64,000 bases of DNA. It comes from a virus. Position 1 is the stretch's first letter. Each line of letters opens with the position of its first letter. A program made the position numbers and the translations under genes. The stretch is from positions 1 to 64,000 of IMG/VR virus record IMGVR_UViG_3300047554_000447; one strand, 5' to 3'. The notes beneath the pieces are model-generated. The model was given only the letters and a program-made list of their open reading frames with translations, was not told the DNA's origin and searched no databases. Below, piece after piece: positions 31,813 through 46,876 of this stretch.

Positions 31813-32403
31813 GTGAAAAATATATGGGTAGTAGGCAACGGTCAGAGTAGATCTAGCGTTGCCCTAAATCAATTAAACGGTCTCGTTATTGGTTGTAACG
31901 CAATTCATAGAGATCATATCTGTGATGAATATGTTGCTGTAGATCGTAGAATGGTCGACGAAATACTCAACAACGAATTAAATCACAACATTCCAGTTTA
32001 CACTAGACCAGACTGGATAAACTATTATCAAGAAACTCCTAGCGTAAAGGAGTTGCCAAGACTTCCTTTTGATGGAACAAACAAAGCAGATCAAGCATTT
32101 CATTGGAACTCGGGACCATACGCTGTATTAGTTGCCGCAAATAAAGCACCTGAAAACATTCATCTCGTAGGCTTCGACCTATGGAGTAAGACTAGTTTTG
32201 TCAATAACATTTATAAAAACACACAAAACTATGCGGCGCACGATTCGAGAAAAGTAAGTCCAGATTTTTGGATCTACCAATTAAAAAAATTATTTGAACA
32301 CTTTGATGAAATAGAATTTATACAACATCAACAAACAGATTGGCAAATTCCCAAGCCTTGGATGGCGATCAAGAACTTGACAATTAGATACGATATTGTA
32401 TAA
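31813..32403 (+). CDS. Possible sialyltransferase-like glycosyltransferase
   Basis: A 196-residue protein starting at GTG 31813, 1 bp after the fibre stop. I-W-V-V-G-N-G-Q-S-R-S-S...L-V-I-G-C-N-A-I-H-R-D resembles the nucleotide-sugar-binding start of CstII-type (GT42) and related enzymes (GNGPS...RCN), followed by Y-V-A-V-D-R-R-M and, later, L-V-G-F-D-L-W. No signal or membrane segment. It may glycosylate the fibre encoded just upstream or a host surface glycan. The fold match is by pattern only. Confidence 0.55.
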   Translation: MKNIWVVGNGQSRSSVALNQLNGLVIGCNAIHRDHICDEYVAVDRRMVDEILNNELNHNIPVYTRPDWINYYQETPSVKELPRLPFDGTNKADQAFHWNSGPYAVLVAANKAPENIHLVGFDLWSKTSFVNNIYKNTQNYAAHDSRKVSPDFWIYQLKKLFEHFDEIEFIQHQQTDWQIPKPWMAIKNLTIRYDIV

Positions 32404-32404
32404 T
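32377..32404 (+). promoter_or_regulatory. Sigma-70-type promoter for queD
   Basis: TTGACA, 16-bp spacer, TATAAT (32399-32404), inside the last codons of the preceding gene. Expected start near 32411 produces a leader of about 77 bases before ATG 32488. Confidence 0.85.
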
Positions 32405-32410
32405 TACTAT

Positions 32411-32454
32411 TAGAGGACTTCGACGTTCACCCCTCTTTAAATACTCTGCATGTC
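32411..32454 (+). promoter_or_regulatory. Structured 5' leader of queD, possible preQ1-type pseudoknot
   Basis: Right after the predicted transcript start, AGAGG (32412-32416) can pair with CCTCT (32432-32436). Loop bases GACGT (32422-32426) can pair with ATGTC (32450-32454), making an H-type pseudoknot. AGAGG...CACCC(C)UCU resembles class I preQ1 riboswitches, which control queuosine genes, but the linker of 13 bases is longer and less A-rich than usual. A late-type TTAAATA box (32437-32443) lies in the same stretch. Confidence 0.3.
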
Positions 32455-32487
32455 ATCAAACTTGCTACTTTTATAAGGAGACTAGAG

Positions 32488-33012
32488 ATGGCAAAATATC
32501 TTTCTACAAAAACATACGGCAATGACCGAGGTCTTAGTTGTTGCTTTAGACAATGGCGTTCGACACATAGTCATTGCTCATTACTACATGGATACTCAAT
32601 CGGTATCAAACTAATTTTTGAATCAGAAACACTAGACGACCGTAACTGGGTCATGGACTTCGGTGGGCTTAAGGCATTCAAAGAGTGGAGCGAGTATATG
32701 TTCGATCATACTCTTGTAATCGCAGAAGACGATCCTCATCGAGCTATGTTCGAAAAAATGGCTGAACTTGGTCTCCAAGATCAAGGAGGTGTCTGTGATA
32801 TTCGTATCGTTCCTGCTGTGGGCTGTGAGAAGTTTTCCGAACTTGCTTATAAAGAAATGGAAACGATCTTACACATTTTCAAAACCGGCAACGACTATTA
32901 TTGCCCTAATGGACAAATATTCAAAGCAAGATATCCTGTTGGTCAAGGTGTTAAACTTCGTTCAGTTGAAGTTTTTGAACACGCAGGTAATTCCGCAGTA
33001 TACGAGATCTAA
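32488..33012 (+). CDS. queD: QueD-like 6-carboxytetrahydropterin synthase
   Basis: A 174-residue member of the 6-pyruvoyltetrahydropterin synthase family. S-T-H-S-H-C-S-L-L-H-G-Y (25-36) holds the first zinc histidine H27, catalytic C30 and H34; the usual HGH is HGY here, so one zinc ligand is altered. W-V-M-D-F-G-G-L-K and F-D-H-T-L follow as in QueD. The enzyme makes 6-carboxytetrahydropterin on the path to preQ0. With the QueC-like gene at 54664 it points to 7-deazaguanine synthesis. AAGGAGACTAGAG is the ribosome site. Confidence 0.88.
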   Translation: MAKYLSTKTYGNDRGLSCCFRQWRSTHSHCSLLHGYSIGIKLIFESETLDDRNWVMDFGGLKAFKEWSEYMFDHTLVIAEDDPHRAMFEKMAELGLQDQGGVCDIRIVPAVGCEKFSELAYKEMETILHIFKTGNDYYCPNGQIFKARYPVGQGVKLRSVEVFEHAGNSAVYEI

Positions 33013-33013
33013 T

Positions 33014-33151
33014 ATGATATACATATCAATTTTAGTTCTTGTAATATATGCTTTAATCTCTATAGACTACACAGCTCTAAAAATATATCTTGAAAAATTT
33101 GAAGAGGAATATATTTTAGAAATGCTAGCAGACTACGCAAGGACTAGATGA
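33014..33151 (+). CDS. Small membrane protein, 45 residues
   Basis: ATG 33014 lies 1 bp after the queD stop; TGA ends at 33151 and overlaps the next ATG. Residues 2-19 (I-Y-I-S-I-L-V-L-V-I-Y-A-L-I-S-I) form one membrane helix; the rest is an acidic amphipathic helix (L-E-K-F-E-E-E-Y-I-L-E-M-L). No family recognised. Small single-span phage proteins of this form are often inhibitors or spanin-like parts, but nothing here decides it. Confidence 0.55.
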   Translation: MIYISILVLVIYALISIDYTALKIYLEKFEEEYILEMLADYARTR

Positions 33152-33843
33152 ATAAGTGGATTGTTTGCCTTAAACATGGGCAGAAATATTCTGTTGATTA
33201 TGTAAACAGACTCTACAACATGACTAAACGGCATTCCACTGTGCCGTTTGGTTTTGCTTGTATCACGGAGGATCCAAGCGGAATGGATCCAAACATCGTA
33301 CATATACCACTACCAAATCATAAGTTATCTGGTTGGTGGTATAAACCCTGGGTTTTCAGCAAAGAGATTCCTCTGGACGGAACACTATTGTTCATGGATC
33401 TAGATTTGGTTATCATTAAGAACATTGACAACCTTTGGTCTTACAGGCCTGGAAATTTCTGTATCATACGCGACTTTAATCGCAGTAGTATCAAAGATTG
33501 GCGTAAATTCAATAGTTCAGTCTTTAGGATAGAAAAAGGACAGCACCCCCAAGTTTGGGAAAATCTGATCAAAGATCTTGATCAGACAAAACGTATGCAT
33601 GGAGATCAAGATTGGATTTTCAGTCAACTGAGAAATTCTCATGTGTTTTGGCCCGAAGAATGGATTCAAAGTTATAAATGGGAAGTCCGAAACAAATCCG
33701 ACGTAGTCAGAGTTGGTAACAAAAGAATCTTTAAAGATGTAGCCAATCCACCTATACACGGTGACACCAACATCCTAGTATTCCACGGCGATCCAAAACC
33801 CGAAGAAGTCCAAGATCCTGTAGTCGTTCAAAACTGGCGATAA
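33148..33843 (+). CDS. GT-A glycosyltransferase with DxD motif
   Basis: A 231-residue enzyme. W-I-V-C-L-K-H-G-Q-K-Y starts the nucleotide-binding half, and L-L-F-M-D-L-D-L-V-I near residue 91 carries the DxD motif that binds metal and the nucleotide sugar, as in GT8-like and related enzymes. G-W-W-Y-K-P-W-V-F near 64, H-G-D-Q-D-W near 150 and V-F-H-G near the end are further family-like blocks. The acceptor is unknown. It overlaps the small membrane gene by 4 bp. Confidence 0.8.
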   Translation: MNKWIVCLKHGQKYSVDYVNRLYNMTKRHSTVPFGFACITEDPSGMDPNIVHIPLPNHKLSGWWYKPWVFSKEIPLDGTLLFMDLDLVIIKNIDNLWSYRPGNFCIIRDFNRSSIKDWRKFNSSVFRIEKGQHPQVWENLIKDLDQTKRMHGDQDWIFSQLRNSHVFWPEEWIQSYKWEVRNKSDVVRVGNKRIFKDVANPPIHGDTNILVFHGDPKPEEVQDPVVVQNWR

Positions 33844-33846
33844 CTC

Positions 33847-33875
33847 TTGACCTGCTGTCTTTGTTATGCTATAAT
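33847..33875 (+). promoter_or_regulatory. Sigma-70-type promoter, leaderless arrangement
   Basis: TTGACC, 17-bp spacer, TATAAT (33870-33875); the ATG is at 33881, 5 bp after the -10 box, the same geometry as at 1359-1393. Confidence 0.85.
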
Positions 33876-33880
33876 AAGGT

Positions 33881-34498
33881 ATGAACTACGGTCACTATCC
33901 AATTTTCCCAACGCTAGTTAGTTGTTTCGATCTCAGCGATCATCCGGCGTTGCCTAGCGTAGTGGACATTATCGAAAATGGAGATCACAGTCTTCGACCT
34001 CACGGATTACTTAATAATGGTCTCAGCAGTATTGGAAATACCGATTTCCTTGCATCGGCTGAATTAAAGGATATTAAAAGTGCTATTCAAGACGCTGTTA
34101 ATATCTATACACAAGAAGCTGGTCTAGAATCCTGCACCGTGGCTCACAGCTGGTTTAATATTTTACATTCAGGGCATGAGGTAAAGCCCCATCGACACGA
34201 AGGTAGCGTAGTCAGCGGAGCATTTTATCCTTTTGTAGAAGAAGGTAGCGTGGGATTAAATTTTGAAAGTCCGTTGAAACCTGTAAAGATGAATGATATC
34301 GCAGAAAAGCAAACACAGTATACGTCTTATACTAGTACTATTCAAGTTAAGTCGGGTCTGTTGATTATTTTTCCTAGCTGGTTAATCCATTATACAGAAC
34401 AAAATCAAACTTCAAAAAGATTCACCATTAGCTTTAACACTATTAGAAATTCACTAAGAGACAATATCATTAAACTTTCTAAGGAAATCGATGACTAA
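33881..34498 (+). CDS. 2OG-Fe(II) oxygenase (2OG-FeII_Oxy_5 type)
   Basis: A 205-residue oxygenase of the phage family with a double-stranded beta-helix. S-W-F-N-I-L-H-S-G-H...P-H-R-H-E-G-S supplies the first iron ligands, S-G-A-F-Y-P-F the strand after it, P-S-W-L-I-H the distal histidine and K-R-F-T-I-S-F-N the arginine that binds 2-oxoglutarate. Such proteins are frequent in T4-like marine phages; substrates are not known. It is distinct from the two AspH-like enzymes at 8022 and 10685. First gene of an early-type operon with uvsE. Confidence 0.85.
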   Translation: MNYGHYPIFPTLVSCFDLSDHPALPSVVDIIENGDHSLRPHGLLNNGLSSIGNTDFLASAELKDIKSAIQDAVNIYTQEAGLESCTVAHSWFNILHSGHEVKPHRHEGSVVSGAFYPFVEEGSVGLNFESPLKPVKMNDIAEKQTQYTSYTSTIQVKSGLLIIFPSWLIHYTEQNQTSKRFTISFNTIRNSLRDNIIKLSKEIDD

Positions 34499-35507
34499 AA
34501 AAATTGGCTTTGCCTGCAAGTGGATTGACGAACCGAGACAGGTAGACGGCATTCGGCCCAAGGATCCTGCTAAGGTTTACAATACGGGTGCTACAACTGT
34601 GGCTTGGCTTAATCGTCAGACTCAAGATGTAGCAGAAGATAAACTGTGGAGCCTAATGGAACAAAACATTGAGGCTACTAGAAAATTAGTTGAAAAGGTA
34701 GGGGGATTAAATGAACATCTTAGAATGGTACGTATCAGTTCTGATATCCTACCAGTTTACACTGAGCCTTCTTGGTGTTATTTTTGGCGTAAGCCTGACG
34801 TTAGGAATTATCTCGAAAAACACTTTAGTGAGGTTGGCAGGGTGGCTAGGAGTAGTGATGTCCGTTTATCTTTTCATCCCGGCCAGTTTACAGTTTTGGC
34901 AAGTGATAATGCAGACATTGTTACTCGGAGTATCGACGAATTTGAATATCACGTAGATATGGCTCGATGGATGGGCTACGGACAGAAGTTTCAAGATATG
35001 AAGATTAATGTTCATATTGCCGGTCGACAAGGTCCAGACGGCATCAGACGTGCATATCAACGACTAAGTCCAGAAGCACGTAACACACTAACTATCGAAA
35101 ATGAAGAAATTACACATAATCTTGACACCTGCTTGGAACTTGCTGATCTCGTTCCGATTGTACTTGACATACACCATCACTGGATTAATTCCGGAGAGTA
35201 TATTGATCCCGCTGATAGCCGTGTTAAGAAGGTTATTGATTCTTGGCGTGGTGTTCGTCCTACTTGCCACTTTAGTGTTTCACGGGAAGAATATTTTGAT
35301 GGCCATTCCGGACACCAGCGCCCCGATCTTCGGACGCTACTAGAATCAGGACACAAAAAAGCAAAACTCAGAGCACATTCTGATTTCTACTGGAATACAG
35401 CAGTTAACGAATGGGCGCTGAGTTTTTGGGATAACTTTGATATCATGTGCGAAAGCAAGGCTAAGAATCTAGCCAGCTTCACACTCTTCGAACAATCTAA
35501 AAAATAA
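34491..35507 (+). CDS. uvsE: UV damage endonuclease UvdE
   Basis: A 338-residue TIM-barrel endonuclease of normal length. V-R-I-S-S-D-I-L-P, L-S-F-H-P-G-Q-F, I-N-V-H-I-A-G, T-I-E-N-E-E and V-L-D-I-H-H-H are the metal-ligand strands of UvdE. The enzyme nicks DNA 5' of UV photoproducts and starts alternative excision repair, useful in sunlit water. It overlaps the oxygenase by 8 bp. T4 uses the unrelated DenV for this job. Confidence 0.93.
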   Translation: MTKKIGFACKWIDEPRQVDGIRPKDPAKVYNTGATTVAWLNRQTQDVAEDKLWSLMEQNIEATRKLVEKVGGLNEHLRMVRISSDILPVYTEPSWCYFWRKPDVRNYLEKHFSEVGRVARSSDVRLSFHPGQFTVLASDNADIVTRSIDEFEYHVDMARWMGYGQKFQDMKINVHIAGRQGPDGIRRAYQRLSPEARNTLTIENEEITHNLDTCLELADLVPIVLDIHHHWINSGEYIDPADSRVKKVIDSWRGVRPTCHFSVSREEYFDGHSGHQRPDLRTLLESGHKKAKLRAHSDFYWNTAVNEWALSFWDNFDIMCESKAKNLASFTLFEQSKK

Positions 35508-35511
35508 TAAA

Positions 35512-35769
35512 TTATTCAGCTGTTGAAGTTTTAGCTTTAGGTTTACGACCGCCCTTTTTTGCTCCGCCAGCCGCTGGCTTTTTACCTTGTGGCTTTTTTG
35601 CAGGCTTAGGTTTTGGTTCTTCGATTGGAAGAGCCACTGCCGGTGCAGTTTCAACAACGGGTGGTTGTTCTACTTTAGCTTCGGGTGTAGTTTCAACCTT
35701 ATATGGGCATTCCTCTTTAACAGGTTCTGCTGGTTTGCCCACAAAGAATTCTTTAATTGCTTTGAACAT
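35512..35769 (-). CDS. Small lysine/proline-rich protein
   Basis: An 85-residue protein. Residues 1-12 (M-F-K-A-I-K-E-F-F-V-G-K) form an amphipathic helix, then an acidic proline-rich stretch leads to a basic C-terminus (P-K-P-A-K-K-P...K-K-G-G-R-K-P-K-A-K), reminiscent of histone H1-like tails. It may bind DNA or RNA, or be a disordered virion component. It has an exact TATAAATA late promoter and a strong AAGGAGGAAC ribosome site, so expression is likely high and late. It converges on uvsE with a 4-bp gap. Confidence 0.7.
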   Translation of the reverse strand: MFKAIKEFFVGKPAEPVKEECPYKVETTPEAKVEQPPVVETAPAVALPIEEPKPKPAKKPQGKKPAAGGAKKGGRKPKAKTSTAE

Positions 35770-35789
35770 AATGTTCCTCCTTGTGAAAT

Positions 35790-35797
35790 TATTTATA
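35790..35797 (-). promoter_or_regulatory. T4-type late promoter TATAAATA (minus)
   Basis: Exact TATAAATA on the minus strand, 20 bp before ATG 35769. One base separates it from the plus-strand box at 35799, forming a back-to-back pair. Confidence 0.75.
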
Positions 35798-35798
35798 A

Positions 35799-35805
35799 CT
35801 AAATA
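35799..35805 (+). promoter_or_regulatory. Late-promoter-like box CTAAATA, leaderless arrangement
   Basis: CTAAATA, then TTACT, then ATG 35811 of the SOD-like gene; no ribosome site is present between them. Confidence 0.6.
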
Positions 35806-35810
35806 TTACT

Positions 35811-36377
35811 ATGGCTTATAATTTCATCAAAAACGTTATCCTAAACGAAAATACACCTAGTAAAAAATTAGAATTACTGCCTTTACCTTACAGTAAAGGC
35901 GACTTAGAGCCTGCGATTTCTGAAGAAACTATCAATTATCATTATAGCAAACTAGCCAAAGCATATGTTGATCGTTATAATGATCGAGAAGGCGACCTAG
36001 ACTTCAATGAAGCGGGTGCGTTTTTACACAATTTGTTGTTCCCTCAATATAAAAAAGCAGAGGGAAAAAACGATCCTGATGGATCTGCCGGGGAATTCAT
36101 TATCAAGAAATATAAAACTTTTGAAAAATTTAAAGAAGAATTTTCAAAGGTAGCCATGGGTATACAAGGCAGTGGATGGGTGTACTTGGCTAAGAACGGC
36201 GAGATTAAAACCATTAAAAATCACCAGATTAAAAATGATATAATTCTACTTATTGATTGGTGGGAACATGCATGGGCCTTAGACTATCAATCAGATAAGA
36301 AAAAGTATCTAGAAAATCAGTGGAAGATTATTAACTGGAACGTGATTAGTTCTAGGGTCGGGCTTACAAGCGACTGA
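35811..36377 (+). CDS. Fe/Mn superoxide dismutase-like protein
   Basis: A 188-residue protein aligning over its length with Fe/Mn SOD (E. coli SodB 193). Start L-L-P-L-P-Y-S-K-G-D-L-E-P-A-I-S; metal ligands H44 (N-Y-H-Y), H73 (F-L-H-N), D149 and H153 (D-W-W-E-H-A-W); W123 and the Y52 gateway tyrosine are kept. The active-site His30 of E. coli is replaced by leucine (L48). It would convert superoxide to peroxide and oxygen, though the change may lower activity. It begins 5 bp after a late-type box and overlaps the opposing gene by 14 bp. Confidence 0.88.
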   Translation: MAYNFIKNVILNENTPSKKLELLPLPYSKGDLEPAISEETINYHYSKLAKAYVDRYNDREGDLDFNEAGAFLHNLLFPQYKKAEGKNDPDGSAGEFIIKKYKTFEKFKEEFSKVAMGIQGSGWVYLAKNGEIKTIKNHQIKNDIILLIDWWEHAWALDYQSDKKKYLENQWKIINWNVISSRVGLTSD

Positions 36378-36651
36378 TATCCGCAGTACTAGATACTGGC
36401 ATATCCCAAATAGTGCGCCGCTCGGCGCCTTTTTTTTGAGCAAATCTTTTCGCATCACAGTTATCGCAACAGTGAAAATAATTATTACTGAGTCGCTTTG
36501 GATCCATAGATCCTTTTAACCTTTTAAAAAATTCCCCGCAGTTGTCGCAACGAAATATCGCATAAGTGCGATATCTAGAATAAGCATGCTCGTGACCTAG
36601 CTTACTTGTTCTAGTGTATTTGTGTAGATCTTGCTCTGTTTTGATGAACAT
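36364..36651 (-). CDS. Small zinc-ribbon protein
   Basis: A 95-residue basic protein with two cysteine pairs, F-R-C-D-N-C-G-E-F-F near 35 and C-C-D-N-C-D-A-K near 62, forming a probable zinc ribbon, preceded by H-E-H. It may bind DNA or RNA. The C-terminal part after the zinc site overlaps the SOD terminator. The ATG is 4 bp after a minus-strand GTAAATA box, so its mRNA may be leaderless. No specific family recognised. Confidence 0.68.
   Translation of the reverse strand: MFIKTEQDLHKYTRTSKLGHEHAYSRYRTYAIFRCDNCGEFFKRLKGSMDPKRLSNNYFHCCDNCDAKRFAQKKGAERRTIWDMPVSSTADISRL
36415..36437 (+). terminator. Intrinsic terminator inside a convergent gene
   Basis: GCGCC (36415-36419), loop GCTC, GGCGC (36424-36428), then C and eight T (36430-36437). 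It ends the SOD transcript and lies within the coding sequence of the minus-strand zinc-ribbon gene, where the T-run encodes two lysines. Confidence 0.8.
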
Positions 36652-36655
36652 ATTG

Positions 36656-36662
36656 TATTTAC
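36656..36662 (-). promoter_or_regulatory. Late-promoter-like box GTAAATA (minus), leaderless arrangement
   Basis: Minus-strand GTAAATA, then CAAT, then ATG 36651. It pairs back to back with a plus-strand box at 36685. Confidence 0.55.
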
Positions 36663-36684
36663 ATTAAGGTTATAAAATTAAAAG

Positions 36685-44101
<7,417 letters not shown>

Positions 44102-44113
44102 TCGGAGCGTGTA

Positions 44114-46846
44114 ATGTCACAACAATTAATTAATATAGGTACAGCAGATCAAGGTAACGGCGACCCTATTCGCACAGCATTTAACAAAGTAAATGAAAAC
44201 TTTACTGAGCTGTTTGAACAAGTGTCGGCTAGCGTAGTAGTAGATACTACACCTCCGGCAGCACCTAGTGAAGGAAACCTATGGTGGGATCCCGAAGGCG
44301 GTAGACTTTATATTTCATATGATTCTAATTGGATCGATGCTAGTCCAGTTGATGGTGTTGGCATTAGTTCAACTAATGAATTAGTTAATGGTGCTTACAC
44401 AGTTAGCCTAGGTAGTAATGGAACTGTAACTTTTCCAGATTTGCTCACTATTGCTAACAGCGTTATTGGAAAATCAAGTTCAGTTACAGTTACTGAAGAA
44501 ACCACAGACGGAACTATTAGTCAGACTACAACTACAGAATCACAGATTGAAATAGAAGCCGAAAGTATTGTTATTGCAAAAAGAGTTAGGCAGGTCACAG
44601 ATGACACAGTTGTTGTTACCACTGACGAAGCAGGTTCTTCTGTAACAGTAAACAACTCGGGCGTCTTTATTAAGAAGTATGCGGAACCTGACGGTCCTAA
44701 TAATACTTCCTACTTTCAAGTCAGAACAAACAACGGTGCTATATTAGAAGCCGTTGAAGAAAATGTTGCTGACGAAACCTACGGTAGGGTCATCGCCGCA
44801 CAGGGCGTAGTTGAAATCGCTACCAGAGCAGATGGCGTTGAAAAGAATTGGGGATTTAGCTATGACGGTACTATGGTCGTTCCAACTAACAGTACCGTCC
44901 TAGGAACAAATGATCTTACTATTAGAACTGAAAGTGATGGGAATTCGGGTCTGTTCCTTAACAGTAGTCCGTTAGTTGGCACAGCAGTCCTATATGCTAC
45001 CAATAATGCTATAATCACTGCTGACTACGATGGCAATCGCAAAGATTGGAACTTTGACAAGTCGGGAACAATAACAGTTCCATTACTACTGCCAAAGATA
45101 TTTACAGCAGTACTGGATGAAGAACATATGGTTGTGCCTATTACGCTTGAGGGAGATCCTTGGCAGTATGGTGTAGAGTTTGCTGTAAACCCAGACGGGT
45201 CTGTACAAACACAAATGGATGATCCTAATCCTACTGTAGATCCTGGATATGTACAAGGTTCTGTTTTTAGATTCACTGAAGCGGATCACGGCATTCCCGG
45301 TTACACATTTGACATAACACTTAATTTTACTTTTGACGAAGAAGCTGAAGTATTTGTTACTAATCCATCAGTTACTGCACCTCCGGAGTATCCCGCAACT
45401 GTAGAATCACCGGGTGCTATTAAACTTAGTGCAACTGGGTCAACTGTTGTTCCTGGACAGCAAATTATAGCTAGTGACGCACAAGGTGGTATTACCAATG
45501 ATTATATAACTGTGTGGGTAGAAGGCGGTGGCACAAACTATCCCGAGATAGTTGCAGTACAGCCTGGCTGGACTGTAGTAGGCGAAGGACTTAACTATGT
45601 AAGCGTCACCAATGCAGAACTGATTACTCAATTTCCAGGTTCTGTTATATATAGAATAACCACTGCCATTTCTAGTGCAAAAATGGGATATGAATATACC
45701 TTTATTGAGCCCGACAGTTCAGAACCAGATCTACAAAATTGGGTATTTGGCACAGATGGTCAACTAACCGTTCCTGGTGCAATCTTTAGAGATGGCGGAT
45801 TGTATATGAACAGTAGCGGGTCTACAACTGCCGCATCTGTTTTTGTAAGCGGTAATTCTGGTGGTGTAATTCTAAGAACAGCAGATAACGCCCAACAAGT
45901 CAGTTACGACTTAACATTAGATGTCAACGGCGAAACATCATTTCCAGGTAGATTGAATTTTTCAGATGGGTCTACACTTGGTGACAACATACTAACAGGT
46001 GCTGTTGACAGTGATCTAGGACTAGAAATCAAGCGTATGGTTACAGTTTCTGGTGCACATATGGGACCAAATAGTCCAGACGTATTACTAGTGGATATAA
46101 CAGAAGATGATGACATCACGATAGTACAGGCGGGTTGGGAATTAAATACTGGTTCAGAAATTGCACCAATTTGGTTACCTGTAGAAACTGTTAGCCGTAA
46201 TGAAAACATTTACTATTTGATAGCAGTCTCTGGTGTTACGTTTGAAACTGGTGTTACCTATACCTTTAGAAATCCTGTACCAGAGTCACAAACATGGTTC
46301 ATCAGAAATCAAACTGGTGGACTAGTGGCGCCAGGCGGTGCTATCATTACTAACGAAACAGCACCATTAGGCGGTGGTGGTACTTACAGAGAGTTAGCTA
46401 TTGAACTGCCTACACCAGACGAATTAAATGAACACCGCTGGGTGTTTGACAATGACGGTGACTTTACTACTCCAGGTAACATTACAGTAACAGGAGGACT
46501 ATTCACAACCTACGGTGTTGTAGTTGATGTTGCTGTTAATGCTGACAACTATCTTGGCCTACACGCTAATCCTAATGCCGGAGTACTGGTAAGATCGTCT
46601 GATACAGAGTTAAACTACTCAGATTGGAAATTTGAGGTAGGCGGCAGTGTAACATTCCCAGACACAAGTGTACAAACAACAGCATATCCTGGCACACTGG
46701 CCGCGGCAAGACTTCCGTATTATGATAATACCGAGGCAAGAGATACAGCGATCACTAGTCCAGAGAACGGCATGATAGTCATAGTCGGTGGTGATGTGTA
46801 TTTCTACGGTGCGGCACAGTGGCGTCAACTCACAGTAGCGGCTTAA
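44114..46846 (+). CDS. Tail fibre-like structural protein, 910 residues
   Basis: It begins L-I-N-I-G-T-A-D-Q-G-N-G-D-P-I-R-T-A-F-N-K-V-N-E-N-F, the same attachment motif as the gene before it, then L-W-W-D-P-E-G-G-R-L-Y-I-S-Y (also in 56447). The body is a chain of beta modules each carrying W-x-F-x-x-D-G-x-x-T-x-P. The C-terminal part has T-F-P-D-T-S-V-Q-T-T-A-Y, a module repeated in the 1830-residue protein, and ends in G-G-D-V-Y-F-Y-G-A-A-Q-W-R-Q-L. A CGGAGCGTG ribosome site precedes the ATG. Likely a trimeric fibre or adhesin of the tail. Confidence 0.82.
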   Translation: MSQQLINIGTADQGNGDPIRTAFNKVNENFTELFEQVSASVVVDTTPPAAPSEGNLWWDPEGGRLYISYDSNWIDASPVDGVGISSTNELVNGAYTVSLGSNGTVTFPDLLTIANSVIGKSSSVTVTEETTDGTISQTTTTESQIEIEAESIVIAKRVRQVTDDTVVVTTDEAGSSVTVNNSGVFIKKYAEPDGPNNTSYFQVRTNNGAILEAVEENVADETYGRVIAAQGVVEIATRADGVEKNWGFSYDGTMVVPTNSTVLGTNDLTIRTESDGNSGLFLNSSPLVGTAVLYATNNAIITADYDGNRKDWNFDKSGTITVPLLLPKIFTAVLDEEHMVVPITLEGDPWQYGVEFAVNPDGSVQTQMDDPNPTVDPGYVQGSVFRFTEADHGIPGYTFDITLNFTFDEEAEVFVTNPSVTAPPEYPATVESPGAIKLSATGSTVVPGQQIIASDAQGGITNDYITVWVEGGGTNYPEIVAVQPGWTVVGEGLNYVSVTNAELITQFPGSVIYRITTAISSAKMGYEYTFIEPDSSEPDLQNWVFGTDGQLTVPGAIFRDGGLYMNSSGSTTAASVFVSGNSGGVILRTADNAQQVSYDLTLDVNGETSFPGRLNFSDGSTLGDNILTGAVDSDLGLEIKRMVTVSGAHMGPNSPDVLLVDITEDDDITIVQAGWELNTGSEIAPIWLPVETVSRNENIYYLIAVSGVTFETGVTYTFRNPVPESQTWFIRNQTGGLVAPGGAIITNETAPLGGGGTYRELAIELPTPDELNEHRWVFDNDGDFTTPGNITVTGGLFTTYGVVVDVAVNADNYLGLHANPNAGVLVRSSDTELNYSDWKFEVGGSVTFPDTSVQTTAYPGTLAAARLPYYDNTEARDTAITSPENGMIVIVGGDVYFYGAAQWRQLTVAA

Positions 46847-46848
46847 CC

Positions 46849-46856
46849 AATAAATA
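46849..46856 (+). promoter_or_regulatory. Late promoter AATAAATA
   Basis: AATAAATA followed by T, 20 bp before ATG 46877, with TACGGAGC as ribosome site in the leader. Confidence 0.55.
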
Positions 46857-46876
46857 TAAGATACGGAGCAAATTAA

